Shown here: in pieces, positions 1-14,200 of the stretch | Layout: each line of letters starts with the position of its first letter | Position numbering within the stretch: the first letter of the stretch is position 1 | Assembly (NCBI RefSeq): GCF_901709675.1 | Contig: NC_051096.1 | Location: 4,059,001 to 4,123,000, forward strand | Reading direction: 5' to 3' | Source: Syngnathus acus | Lineage: Eukaryota; Chordata; Actinopteri; Syngnathiformes; Syngnathidae | DNA: 64,000 nt | Position numbers and translations under genes: made by a program | Notes under the pieces: model-generated | What the model was told of the DNA's origin: nothing | What the model saw: only the letters and a program-made list of their open reading frames with translations | Databases searched by the model: none

Positions 1-2181
1 ACTAAAGAAAACCCTAACCCTAACCCTAACCCACTTTGCATTTTGACAAATTAATTATTAGTCACAACTTGAGTGGAAATTACCAACCGATAGCAATCCA
101 TGTTGAATGGACTCGGACAAAAGTGTGAAGGAACATTGAGTTTTGAAACAAACCATTAAGGCCAGCACTTGGAACCAGAAGGCACGGGTCAATGCCTTTG
201 TGTCAACTGCACTCAGTCAGGAGCTGCTGCGATCAGCGTTAAGTGCACCAGGTAGCTTTAGGCTTCTTCACAGTGAGCTTTCAATTTCAGCTGAGATTGG
301 ATTCCCTTAAACCAGGAGTCATTGACTGAATTAATTAGCTAACGCATGACACTGTCTGGTCTACACACGGGCACACAATGAACACAGTCCCTGAATTGCC
401 TGCCATGGCGTAGTGGCGGAGCTGAGGTCTGAAGATTAACCTCGATTTTTAATAAAAAATAGAAAAAGGGAGGAGGGGGGGGAAGCAGTGCTGCCATCAA
501 CGGTCATTTACAAAGGAGTGAAGGATAGCTGGTTAATCCTGTTTACTTTTCCATCGCCACTGAGATTTCAACGCGTCTGTCGGGAACGTCTATCACCGAG
601 TCGAGACCGAGGCAGAAACAAAGGCGCAAGCAGGAGTTGATTGATTAAGGTCATGCCGCCATACAATAAAGCCAGGCAACTGGATTGCCAGAATGAGTGC
701 TGAGGGAACGCAAACTCCGCCGATGGTGTCTAGACTCATTGCCTCAACAGTCCTCAGAGGGATCATGGGATTTGGAGTTGAAAGAGTTATTGGCTTTATG
801 AAAGTCAATTTAACATTTGGTGCCTCCAATTCATCAAGTGAGTTACAACTCGGAGCTTTGTATTGTTTGTGTCGGCTTGGAAGGTCCTTCTGCCCATATT
901 TAGGAAGACTGGTGATATTTTGATTTCTAATATTGTGTTACCTTGAATTTATTTTGAGATATAAGCCACCAAAATACTTTTCCAGGCTTTAACGTCTCCC
1001 CTTCAGGAAAAAAAAAAAAAGCATGCTCGATTGGGTTGAGGTCCAGTGATTAACTACGACCTTCCAGTTTTTCTTCCGATAAAGTCCTTTTGGCTTTGCG
1101 GACTTTGTAAATCATTCTCCTGCTACTGCCTTGTTACATCATCAATAAAGATTGGAAGAAGGATGTGGGGAGGAAAAAAAAAACGGGATTTGACGCCGTG
1201 ATTGGCTAGAGCAGGGCAGCCGAGGGACATTTGCGAGCGGTGATAAGTAGGTTAAACTTCCTGTGCTGAAAATATCTGCCGTTTCTATCTCGGGGTTAAT
1301 CAGGCAGGCTTAAGGGAACTCGGTCATAGGCAGCAGAGCCATGCACACTTTCTAATCTATCTGGGTGGCTTTTACTTTCACATCATAAGCAAATTGAAAT
1401 ATACTAGTGCAAAGACACATTTGCATGTAGCTGGAGTCCAATTTTGGATTTGCATCTTTGAACTGGAATGAAAATAGACGTATAATCGCATGAGTCTCAT
1501 AACTAATTAGGAAAACTCTGTCAGCTAAATTGACACAATGAGGAGCTGAGGGACAACGCGTGGATTTAAATTACACAAGGGAGTCGTCTTTTTTTTGGTG
1601 TCATTTCACCTTTCAACATAATAATGGAATAATAATTCTTTGTCAATATAAATTTCAGATGAATCAAAATGGAGGCAGTTTTGATTTTGCGACTTGGGAG
1701 TTTGTGAGGGTGGCACATTGATATTCCAGTCTATTCCACTCTCCTCTGGAGAAATTGCCTTTCATTGATGGGCAAGGGGAGAAAAAAAAGGAGCGCTTTG
1801 GCACACTGGTTTTCTTTCTTCCTGTACGTTTCTTCCCTCAACTTCCCTCGCTAATCTCAAGCAGACGTACTCACGGGCATGCAGCTTTTTCGATTGCTTG
1901 GCACACACTGCGTTTTTATTTGCATCAATACCTTGTGTTAGGTGCGTCAGGTGATAAATCTTGATGAAAGAGGCGGCGGGGTCACCCGAGGGAACGAACC
2001 GTGATTGAGAACTCAAACACGGACAAATATTAAGCCCATTTGGAAGGCGGCGGGGGTGTTGAGTGTCCTAGCGGCACTGTTCTTTTTCTGGGAGGGAGGC
2101 CAAGGAACATAGCAAAACCCGAGGTATGTTTATGATGCTAAAAAATAATCCCAAACTCCTTCTTTTTCCACTTATCTTCAG
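1..2181 (+). other. ADGRB2 intron upstream of the TM1 exon
   Basis: No coding exon recognised. The preceding GAIN/GPS exon must lie left of position 1, because no Cys-rich GPS-like reading frame with splice sites is visible here. Contents are AT-rich unique sequence, a short telomere-like CCCTAA run at 11-32, and homopolymer A or G tracts near 470, 1010 and 1175. Confidence 0.6.
11..32 (+). repeat. Short telomere-like (CCCTAA)n run
   Basis: About three and a half units of CCCTAA. Short interstitial runs like this occur inside chromosomes, so this need not mark a chromosome end; the flanking sequence is ordinary intron. Confidence 0.7.
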
Positions 2182-2285
2182 GAAATGGGTCCCACCAGCA
2201 TGCCCTCGGTGCCCCTCATGGTGGGCTGTGGGGTCTCCTGCTCTGCTCTGCTCATCCTGCTTCTTATCTACGCTGCCTTCTGGAG
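2182..2285 (+). CDS. ADGRB2: ADGRB2 exon: linker and TM1
   Basis: Starts in phase 0 after the acceptor ctcttcag-type border at 2180-2181 and ends with two bases of an Arg codon before GTATTT. It encodes a short juxtamembrane linker ([10 protein letters not shown]) and the hydrophobic TM1 ending IYAAFWR. In the family this follows the GPS cleavage site by a few dozen residues. Confidence 0.93.
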
Positions 2286-5200
2286 GTATTTTTTTTCTTT
2301 CTTAATGGCTTCATGCAACATTGTGTTTAAGAGAGAATCTTTCCATCAAGCCCACCCCCGTACATCTATTTGGTCTAGTACATTAGGTAGGATCGGGAAT
2401 TTGTCATGACAAAGTCAATCTATGGAAATACATTAGCGTTGTAGTCATTTCACACCCGTGTTCACATGATTTCGTTCTCTGCCCTGAAGGTATATACGCT
2501 CGGAGAGGTCCATTATCCTGGTGAATTTTTGCCTTTCCATACTGGCCTCCAATTTATTGATTCTGGTGGGACAATCACAAACACTTAGCAAGGTAAGGCG
2601 CAAGTAAAAAATACCAAAATGGATGTCGGTATTTATTTTTTTTGTCTTTTTAGGGCCTATGTACCGTGACTGCTGCCTTTCTCCATTTCTTCTTCTTGGC
2701 CTCGTTCTGCTGGGTGCTGACGGAAGCTTGGCAGTCCTACCTGGCGGTCATCGGCAAAATGAGGTCGCGACTCATTCGCAAGCGCTTTCTGTGCCTCGGC
2801 TGGGGTGAGTAGCCGGCATTTGGATTTGATGATCGTTATATTTATCCCAAAGAGCCAACATATTGAAATATTCTCGAACGCACGGGATACAAACCGGTTT
2901 GGATCATGGATCATGAAATAAAAGCAATTTATTTCGTCAATTTCTCTCCGAAAATTGAACCAATGTTGCCTGTCTGCTGTTACACAGCGTTGTTTTTCCA
3001 ATTATTACAGAAGATCTAAAAGTCTGTATACTTCACCCAAGATATTTTTTTATTTTTACAAAGCCAAGAAGCAACTCAAATCTGAGCTCTGATATTAATT
3101 CATATCTACCCACAAATATAAACAGGCAGCAGCATATGCATAATGGCCGCCATGGCTTTTAATATCCATAGAGGGGATTATCTTGGTCTACTTATCCAGA
3201 TCACCCAACTGTCCCCTGGATGCACTTTTCTTTCCTCACTCCACTTGTGGAAACCCTCGAACCCTAACCTCACAGCATCCTAACCCTCACGAAATGTTGG
3301 CGGAGAAAACAGCACATGATAAAATCAGCGGAACAACACAAGCTGATGTTTCGCACGGACGATGGAATTAACAGCAACATCACCAGCTCACTTCATTTCC
3401 CTTCATATTGATCCCTGCGGTCTAATCAGCCACCTTGCTGATAGTCTGGCCCGATAAAAAGGAGGCAGAATGTATAGTATAGATGTTGGTGGTCACAGAT
3501 CGATTGTTGTGTAGCTACGGAAACGCGCGACAGAATTTGCAAAAGATGCATAAAATTCACGAAACAATCAGCCACAATAGACTTTATCCGCTAACCGTCC
3601 AGTTTTGCAATTTTCTCCCTAAATTATGCGAGTGAAATCCATTACAATTTTTTTTCCGTCGGTGTTTCCTGGCTGATGCATATGGAGTTTATTATTGTCC
3701 TAATAAAATATTTCCATGCTGGTTTCTCGACCAGCTTGGCTCCCCGCCGACTTATATATTAATGTGTCTTGTTCTAATTGCTTTTCATCGTCGGTCATAA
3801 TCACAGATTCTTTAATTGCGTGAATATTTTAGAATCCAGCTTAGAATGGGCCAATCATAGCCCACTATCTGTCACACTTGGTCTGTGTATTAAACACTTG
3901 ATTTACATATTTCATGCATATGTTTTGAATTCCAAAAGCAATGCGCCGAGTATGTATTGCAAAAAAAAATTGCAGATGGTTGAAATATAGCCTCGCACGA
4001 CGTCAAATATAAATAACACCAAAGATGGGATCCGAGCCAAGTTTTTTATGCGTGCAACATGACCTCTGGCTCAGAGAGCACTTGTATCCTATAAATCGAA
4101 ATTCACATGCCGTATACGCTGATGATGCCGCGTAGCTACTTGGCATATCATCCAAAGGGTTCATATTCTTTTTCCAGAGCCTAATTAATTTAATTTATGC
4201 ATCTGCCTTGCAGGTCTTCCAGCCTTAGTTGTAGCTGTGTCGGTCGGGTTCACTAGAGCGAGAGGTTACGGCACCGCCAGCTAGTAAGTACCAAGTTCTC
4301 ATCTCTCACTATTTGGAGAACAAGAACTGCAATTATATTGACTGTTCTCGAGACATGGTTTATGTTTGAATGAAGCATGAAACGTGTCCATTTGGTTTGC
4401 TGCATTTCGTGTGTCTGCTATGGGCTTTATTTACTTCCACCTAGTTTGAAGAGGATTAACATTCCAGGGAGTGGTAGAGAATGAAAAATGGTGCGTAACG
4501 CTTCACGGTACTTTAACTCATCGTTTCCAGATGGCATTTTAACCATGAGGAGGTTCAATAAGGAGACATCAAATGAAAGAGCGTAGTAACATTTATTGTG
4601 ATTGAATGAAAATGGCATTTAGATCAATCCCCCCGCAGCAATGCATCTTCATTAGAGGGCAGCTTGCGCAAATAGGCGGGAGGGCGAATCTTCCGAGGGT
4701 GCAGACAATGTCGGTGCTAGAACAGAAGCCGTATATGGATCAGCGCGAGTGGATCCGTTTCTGTGATGTTTTTCTTTTTTTGAAGAAGAAGAAGCAATAC
4801 GATACAAGTGGCTCTTGTCTTCTAGTTGCTGGTTGTCCCTTGAGGGAGGTTTGCTTTACGCCTTTGTTGGACCTGCTGCTGTCATAGTATTGGTGAGTAA
4901 TATATTTTTAATTATATTATATTATATTATGTTATAATATGTTATGTTATATTAGAATATGTTGTTACGTTACGTTACGTTACGTTACGTTATGTTTTGT
5001 TATGTTGTTATGTTATATTAAATTATAAAAAATAACAGTGTGAATATAAAATATAAAATTATATTTTAAAATAGTAAAAAATTAATCCTAATGTGGATTG
5101 GCAAGGGATTAATATGACGACACAAAAATTTTTTGGAAACAACCTACTATGATTATTATCAGCATCATTGAAGCTGATGTAAATTGTAAAATCTCCAGCC

Positions 5201-8200
5201 TGATGACTGTGATGGTCCATCCGTGCCCTCGCAACAAGATGCTACATTGAGAGACAGATGTTGGTCAGAGAGGCAGCGACTCTTCCCACAGGGCCCAAGT
5301 TCTAATTAATAAAGCAGACCTCAGACAAATAGCAGATGAAGATTATGTTGGCACTCAAAGCTGGCCCTAACCTGACAAAGGTCTCTGCACAATCTGGCGT
5401 GTTGTCAACAGCAAGATTAAAAACAAAACAAAAAAATAGAAGGGGTAAGCGGTTATTATGATACAGAAGGCGATATAATGAATGTGTTCTCGGCAAAATG
5501 TCGCTGATGTTATCCTGACTTTTAATAACACCTGCGAGTATAAAACTAAATCTTAAAATCTTTCTTGAAAGAAATCACAGGAGTCCTTCCAGCATTTCAA
5601 ATCCCTAAATCAGCACCACAATTCCAAAGTAATCTTCGATTCCATTTGAACAGAACTATGCTGAAAACACATCGAGACGTGATTGTAGATGAGAGTCCCT
5701 GTTGGCAAACCATTAGTGCGATCTTCATCAAACGTTCTCCTCTGTCTCCCTCAGGTGAATATGCTCATTGGAATCGTGGTGTTTAACAAGCTCATGTCTC
5801 GAGACGGCATCTCCGACAAGTCAAAAAAGCAGCGAGCTGGGTAAGAAATCCACACAAAGGCATTCTCATCCATTTTTCTTCTTGAGGTAACACAATTTCT
5901 GCTGCTGCTGCTTTAAATTTGTTTCTGTCAATCATTCTGACTCTTTCTCACAAGAAACAAACTACAAAATAATTTCAATTATTTATGATGTTACTTTGAG
6001 CTCCTTGGTTTATGATTTAGAAAGGCAGATTGATCATCCCTTGTTACCAGACTGTACAACAAAGTTTTTATACATTGTTGTGGCATGCTAAGTCCTTGTG
6101 TTCTCAAGCAAACCGAATTCCATTAGAATTGGGCAATGTTGCTCACAGGACAAGATCATCATTAGCATAATGTGTTTTCTTATGAAGCTATGGGGATTAA
6201 GGCAATGAGGTGTGATGAGGTGCTAATGTAGCAAAGCCACTGCATGGCTTCATTGTTTACAACTCACGGATCTCACATTATCTCTTCTCCACTGTAAACA
6301 ACCACAGTTTGTTGTCTAATTCAATCCCGTAATAAAGATTTCTCAATTTTAAATTGATTTAAAATCCAAATTGAAATATTTTCATTTTATTTTTTTTAAA
6401 TTATATTATTATATATTTTTTTACAATTATTATTATTTTATTTCTTTGCACCTGCATTCACCGGCATTGGAATACGATTATTGGATAAAGACTGAATAAA
6501 GATTTTTCAATTTTAATTTAATTTAAAATTCAAATTGAAATATTTTCATTTTATTTTTTTCAATTATATTATTATATATATTTTTTTACAATTATTATTA
6601 TTTATTTTTTTTGCACCTGCATTCACCAGCAGTGGAATACGATTATCGGATCATTTCCTGTCTGTGTCATTGTAATCTGTTAATCCTCACGACAACTGTC
6701 TGTTTTATTTTCACTTTAAATCAGTACTTGCATCTTTTTAATCTTTTTATTTATGTGCTGCTACTTTAAGATCTGATTTTAATTTGCCTTTTTCTTTCTT
6801 TTTTGTTGTTCTTCCCCCCTTCCGCTCATTTATTTTTTTGCCTCCCTCCCTTTTTCCCCGGCACAACTATATCCATCTATAACATATGGAACATTTTCTC
6901 TCGCCACCCCCTTTTCCTTCACTATCATTTGTGTCTTGTTTGTGTGTATATGTGTGCACAATATGGCCCAAAGTGTCCCGGTGGAGGCGCATAGCCGGCT
7001 TCTCCTGAAATGCTCCAAGTGCGGCGTGATCTCGAGCACGGCTCTCTCCAGCTCGACTGCCAGCAGCGCCATGTTAGTCCATCTTCATCTTGCTCTCTAT
7101 TTTCCACCCCCCCCCACCCTTTTTTATTGTTAATCACCACAAAGTGATAGTCACAGTTCACGACGAAGCAGGGCGCTGTAAAATTAAAATGTCACCCATG
7201 AAATATTTAAAATTACAATGATGTGATAATTCCAATTTTGGACGGAAAAACAAAATGACTTTTCCTTTGTGGTGACTACACACTGTGTCATTTCTTTTAA
7301 TCTCTTTCCATTCTTACTCTATGCACCATCCTTTGAATCTCCAGCTGTTGGTAATGATGCAGGATGACATTTCGACGTGGCCGGGTTCCCGAAAAATAAT
7401 AAAAAAAATAACGATGAAAGTAACAACACTTGCAAGTGATTGAATTTAATGAGAATTGTCGTCGCGTGTCAGGCGATATTTCGGAATGCCTTTTAAAACG
7501 CGTTTAATGTGTAATATTATCGAAACTTTTGGGGCAGCGCAAAGTTTTCGTTTGTTGCCGTCAAACACCCCATTGCATACTTTGCGCTTTACGACTCTCG
7601 TTATGTCATAACTCATACGATAAACCGTCTCTGTTGCACACGCTAAATCAAACGTAGCGCACTTGCCAGCATCTCATCAATCTCGTCCTTGGATGACCTG
7701 TTTGTATTTTAACCATATTTTTAAAAACTCAGCCGTGTTAAGCAATTGTGAGCCGTTGTCAGTCTGGTAACAGTCGACACGATTGGACATCATCATTCCA
7801 CTTCAGTTCTTGGTTTACCAGTCAGCCTCAAACGACCCACCACTGAGCGTTTGACTGATGGCTGTGCGGATGCATGCGACAGGGAAATGTAATAACACGA
7901 CCTAGCTGGAGCGTTTTCAACCCGAGTGGCTGGTCCCTGTGTCCATTATTCCTCTTTCTCCACCATTGCTCTTTTACAGGGCGTCTCTGTGGAGCTCCTG
8001 TGTGGTTCTTCCTCTGCTGGCCCTCACTTGGATGTCAGCTGTGTTAGCGATCACAGATCGCCGCTCGACGCTTTTCCAGGTAACCTGACATGATTACCGT
8101 ATTTTCCGGACTATAAGGCGCACCGGACTATAAGGCGCACCTTCAATAAATGGCCCATTTTAAAACTTTGTCCATATATAAGGCGCACCTGACTATAAGG

Positions 8201-11200
8201 CGCACTGTCGGCTTTTAAGAAAATTTGAGGTTTCTAGGTGCGCCTTATAGTCCGGAAAATACGGTAGTAACAACATGTGATGAATAAAATTAAATAAGAA
8301 AAGTGTCAGATTGTCTGCAAAAACTAAGCAGATGTCAAATGTCTCCCGCAGGTCCTCTTTGCCGTTTTCGACTCGGTTCAAGGTTTCGTAATCATCACCG
8401 TGCACTGCGCCATGCGGAGAGAGGTAAGACCCATTTCCTGCTCTGTGGGCTCAGATGCCACACTTCCAGGTGGGATTAATATTCGAAAAACTCATGTTAG
8501 CTTCCAGGTCAGTTTGAGGTCGCATCAGAATACAAGTAGATCAGACTTGCCGGGGATTAACTCCGCGTCTATGTCCGATGTTGTTGTGAATTTTTTTCTC
8601 ATAATGCCGTATCGCAGCGTTGTATTGTCCATCGGAGCCAAGCCCGCTTTAAGAAGCTTAGTAAGTATGGAATAAGACGATAAGTCCCGCACTAATACCT
8701 CCCCAGTGTAAATTTGCCACAGGCTTTGCTATACCCGCCCCCCCCCCTGGGTATGCTGTATTTGAAATTCATTATGTACATATATGTTTTCATTCCATTG
8801 AAAAGGGATTGGCGAATTTCCCACAGCGGGAAGATTGCAACATGTGCATGCAAGTAAATATTAAAAGGTTGTAGAGTTTTGTACAGGGAGGTGGGAACAA
8901 GATTCATAAGAGTACTATGAGCTGATGATAGCAAAGTGTTGGAGCAGAATTGGATTGCCACACGGAGAACAATCGCCTCTGAGGATGAGTGCAAGCATAA
9001 AAGGAAGAGACGGATGGAAGGAAACAATGGAGGCAATAAGCTTGCCCATGCAGTATTAATCAGACATGGATGCTGCTCCAATCCAATCCATTTGTAGCGG
9101 CGCATACACACAGATAAGACCACCCAGCAAGAATGAAGATGCTCTTGCACCACTCGGTACATGAGTGCTCTTGTTTCCCTCCCGTGACAGTCTTTTGGGA
9201 TTTGACAGCGGCAACACTGACAAATGAAGTCACTCCTAAGACAGGAAGGCGGGAAAGTATATTGAGAAAGTCTGAAGGGAAAACAAGCCTGGAACTGCCC
9301 ATGCGATCCAATTTATTTGATTTAAGCTGTTATGAGAGCTGGTGCTTCAACAAATAATTGCTATGTGTTGCTAGGATGCTTAATAGAAAGAAAACAAATA
9401 TGACACTAGGATGGCTCATGTGTTAGAGAATCTACAAACAATGGACCTTGAAGGAGATAATTGGGCGGGGCTATTGCCTGGAGAGGAAAGTGAAATGACG
9501 CTTCGAGATGACCGAAGGTGAAGATGACTGCGAGGAAGCAGGGAATTAAATGCAAGCAGACTGATGAGACGGACAAGCAACACACAAAGCGGTGCCAGCT
9601 GATTGGTCAACACAAGGGACCACCATCGTGAATGACGAAGACAAAAAAAGAAGCTAAAGAAACAAAACAAACTGAAGCGAGTGTAAATAAAAAAGTTCAA
9701 CACATGATTTCTATTTCTAAACCAAGCAGCAACTGCCTGAAAAAAAAAAACTTCCCTGACAAAAATCCTTCTTCCCTTCCTATATTTCTCTCCACCCATC
9801 CTCCTCTATGTCACCGCCACATCCTTCAGGTGCAAGACGCCATGCGCTGTCGGATGGGAGGATGCAAAGACGACAGCGAGAACTCGCCAGACTCATGCAA
9901 GAATGGACAGGTGCAGATCATGGTGAATAGCAAGCCAGTCCATTCCGTTTCACATTCAGCTCGACGTTACTTAGGCTCCTTAAATTTGGATATCAAAGGA
10001 GATTGACGCAACCCTCACGCCCCTCAATTTTTTTTTCCCAATCATAATTATGAGTTTCTGAATACCCCTCTAAGATTTAACCTAGCAGTTGCCTGCTGAT
10101 GGAAAATCTTTAACGGCATTTATCTCCGTTAGTTTCCATGACCTAACGGAGCATTTACAGACAAAAAGCGCTAATTTAATTTCTTGACAAATGGGTTTTT
10201 ATCGTCCGCATCTATCACCCTAGAGAGCGGTTAGCATGCTTTCTATGCCCAATTAGAAAAAAGCACAAGTGACCTTTGTTACCTCACTTTACAATCTGTA
10301 CTTAAAGAAAATATGATCTGATAAAAAAAAAAAAAAACACTTTGGCAAAGCGACCAGCAGTTACCGCCTCAAAATTAGCGAGAACCTTTCTGCAATGTTC
10401 ACAGGGAACCTCATTAGAATTTTAATCCCTTGAAATTTACAGGCACGTTGTCCCCCTGTGCCAGCTTGTTAAAATGGAATCAAATGTACTGTTTGGGGAC
10501 ATTCTGTGAAAAGTTAATTCCTTGTTAAAGCTCTACAAATTTGCTTTCATCACCACTTGTGACAACTTTGTGCTCTCCTGCACCATCACAAGAGTCCAAA
10601 TGTGGCCCATTACGGCACACGCCAATGCGTGACTGGGTGCCATCCCCGTCGGTATTCCAGCAAAGACTCAGTGAAATAAATTTGGATGAACTGACCGATT
10701 TTATAAATTGCCTCGACTGTTGAGTCACCAAGCAAACAATCCATCCCCTCAAAGATCCTCATTGCTCATCTAACACGAGGAGGTCCAAATATGAATGTGT
10801 ATATGGTAGCCAGTCACTTTTCCCTTTCTCTACTTACCTTGCCTCCCTTTCTCAGACCGATTTTGAGAAGGACGTGGACTTGGCATGCCAAACAGGTGAG
10901 TTCTCCTCGTATTCTTATCATTTTGTCCGACGCAATTAGCATTGCAGTCAAGTCGAGCTCTGACCGTATTAGTTTTGCCGTACGCGGTGATGAAATGACG
11001 GATTATGGGTTGCAACGGCAGTGAACAAATTACTCTCGCTTATCAATCATATTCTGCCTCGGGTGTGTTCACAAAGTGTGCGCTTTGTTGTGACAGTTTA
11101 ATCGTGTATTGAGATCCCACTCCTTTGTATTCAGGACTGGTTAATTCACACTGGTCAAGCGTGTGTGTGTGAGTGCCTGAATGTTTTCGGATGTATACAT

Positions 11201-14200
11201 TTGAAACATTAACGCAGGGTCACTTTCCCCCCCTCCTCCTACATCCTTGCAGAGAGAGGACACCCATGTAAGTTGCCCACCTCAACTAACCCTGCCTGGT
11301 CCCCCAACAGAGAATTTAATTCAATTAGTTCCTCAAGGGTCAATCTTAGGTCCTCTACTTTTACAATCCTTTAGATTCTATAATAAATGCAATTGTGTGC
11401 CCCTGTGTTTTGTATTTGTATGTAGACAAGCTGAGTAGAGAATCCACTTCTTGATTTAATTAAATACATTTTTTCAAGAAAAGCTGTTTCATAGATTCAG
11501 GGGCCAGGCAGTTAATGAGCATGGTGTCTAGCATGAGTTGCTTGACCTTTTTTATGTGATACAATTTGAAGCTAGGCAATAGCCACACAAACACAGGTAC
11601 TCCAAATATGGATTTTGTCTTAAAGAATTAAATCGCATTGGTTTTCTTTTTGTTGACAGTCTTCTCATATATAGTTATTTTTATTGCAAAAAAGATGCCT
11701 TTTAAAAATACCTGTTTGTGTGGACATAGCCTGGATGTTTTTTCTACCACCAGCATGCGAGGCTAAAACACTCTTTGCCCTGAATTATATGCATGACAAC
11801 TTACTTCGAGCAACTATGAGTTGTTGTTTTTTTCCCAATTTATTGCATTGTAGTAAATAGGAAAATCAAAGAGTTCACCATCGGGAAATGCTTGCTGATA
11901 CGTGATCGGGGAGCACGGGATAATAGTCATTTGGCTCGCTTTCATTTTGAGGACAAAGCATTTTCATTCTCGACTCTATTAAAAAAATAGTGGCTCTGTT
12001 GCCAATTCTCAGCTGGAAGGTCAATAAGATAAAATTAGTGAGACCAATATACTGGGAAGTATGCAGATTGTGACTTTTCACGGCTTTGTGTACGTCATGG
12101 GTTCTGAACCATGCTGTATGAACGTCTCATTCCTCTCTCCTTGCCCCTGGCCTGCTCCTTTTTACCCGCTCCCCTTCTTTTGACAACCTAATGCTTCATT
12201 CCACTTCTCCTCCACCCCCTTGCTCTCCCAACGGGAACCATTTGTACCTCCTGTCCATTCAGTCATTTTCAAGGAGGTGAACACCTGCAACCCCGCTACC
12301 ATCACCGGCACCTTGTCCCGGATTTCCCTGGATGACGACGATGACCCCAAACTAGCCGCCCATCAGGACGGGGGAGTCGGGGTCAACTTCAGTTCCCTGC
12401 CTGGGAACATCCCTCCTCCCAACCTTATTGTGCAGGTACGGCAACCATATCTAAAAACGTTCTCTTGAAACTAAACATTAAAGCCATAGGAGATCAATCT
12501 TTGACAGTTTGCTTCCATCCTGCGGGAATACCGTAAAGACTCATTTCAGATCGTTTCCTGACTTTTCACAAGAAATAACTTTATTACCTCTCCAAGTGGA
12601 AAAATATGCTAACTTCACTTAAAAGGATACCCAGTGAGGCTTTAAAACTGTGTCTTATATCAAGTCAAGCATCAAAGGGAAAATATTTTGCTTTAGAAAG
12701 CCTAGCAGCATTAATATCAAATGAAATGAACTCTTGCTATAGATGCTGCTCCATTTAATAAAATGTTTGTCTTCCACAAGGTTCCGCCACTTGGAGGGCT
12801 CAATGAACTGAGCGAGACGTCATTGAAGAAGGAGATGAATGTCGATCAGCAGAGACAACAGGCGCCACAGCGTTGCGGCGCTCCCATCTATTTGTGCACC
12901 GAAAGTGGCCTCGGCTGGGCGAGACCGCCCGGGTCCTCCAACACCTCCCAGGACGGGAGTGCCGGGAGCGGGGGGAGCGGTGGTGGAGGAGGTAGCGGAG
13001 GAGAGGGGGACTACATGGTCTTACCTCGACGAACTGTCAGCATCAAACCCCCGACGCCGTCCTCCCAAGGCCTGGGACTGGGAGGTGAAGACAAGCCTCT
13101 CAACATCACTGTGGAGGACCCCCCTTTCCCTCCTCCCCCCTCCCCCTTGACCCTCCACCCTGCAGAGAGCGAGGCCTACCCGGCTGATTTTGTGCCGTCC
13201 AACGTGGGCGACATGAACATCAACATGAACCTGAACCGCTCCTACGGGACAATCAAAACCCTGCCCCACGAACACAGCCACGTGATGGCTCCGGGCGGTC
13301 TCGTACGCCCCCATGGGGGCCACATGCACCCTCATGGCCATTCCCTCCAGCTGAAGCCGGGCCAGAGGCCATCAGTCAGACAAATTCTGACAGGGGGAAC
13401 GGCGGTGGAGAGAACCAGAACCCTGCCACGCAACTTGGGTAGCAACAATGCCAATGCTAGCCTCTCAGCAGGATCCCTAGAGGTGGGTACAATTTGGAGC
13501 GGGCACAGAAGGGCTCCCTGTGGAGCTCCAATTCCGTTTTGGCTTTTGATTTGATGTCATGAAGGGTTAGATAAAAAAAAAAGTAGACTCTACCAAGTGC
13601 ATCAAGGTAAGTAAAAAGAAATTAACAATTAAGTAACTTCTATTTATAACCGTAAAGGAAAAGACCCCTTCACAGGTTCAACCATTCTTCCAGCACTTAG
13701 AGTATAAAGCAGTGACTATCATCCATTTCTCATGAGCAGCACATTTACTGAAATGAGTTTTCGTGTGTGGATCTGAGCGAGTGTGTGAGTCAGATTGTGA
13801 GAAAAAGCCTGCATGCCACATTTACACCAGCAATGACACACAAATTGACTCAGGGTTTATTTAAACGATGAAAAGGACACTTTGCCCATCAGTGAAGAGG
13901 CTTCATTCAGCGTTGATGATAAGGATGAGTCATTCTTACTCAGCAGGGTCACAAGTTCAAAACTGGCATAAAAATGTCGGCTATAATTTTACACTGTGAT
14001 TATATCCTCTTAAAATGATATCATGATAGTGTTACACAAACAAAATCAGAATACGGTCTGACACTGAAAGGTTGATTACCGGATTCTTTCTTTAAGAATG
14101 GAGACTTTTATGTGATTAACTCCTCAATCCATTTTAATGTCTGTACTTTTGAAATAACTTGGCTGCTTTTTGCGTTCGATCAGCAACTCTGCCTTTTTGC

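Noticed and set aside
8692-9162. 156-codon antisense open frame inside an ADGRB2 intron
   Set aside because: No recognisable family, no conserved motif, includes poly-Gly from a C run; consistent with chance in intron sequence.
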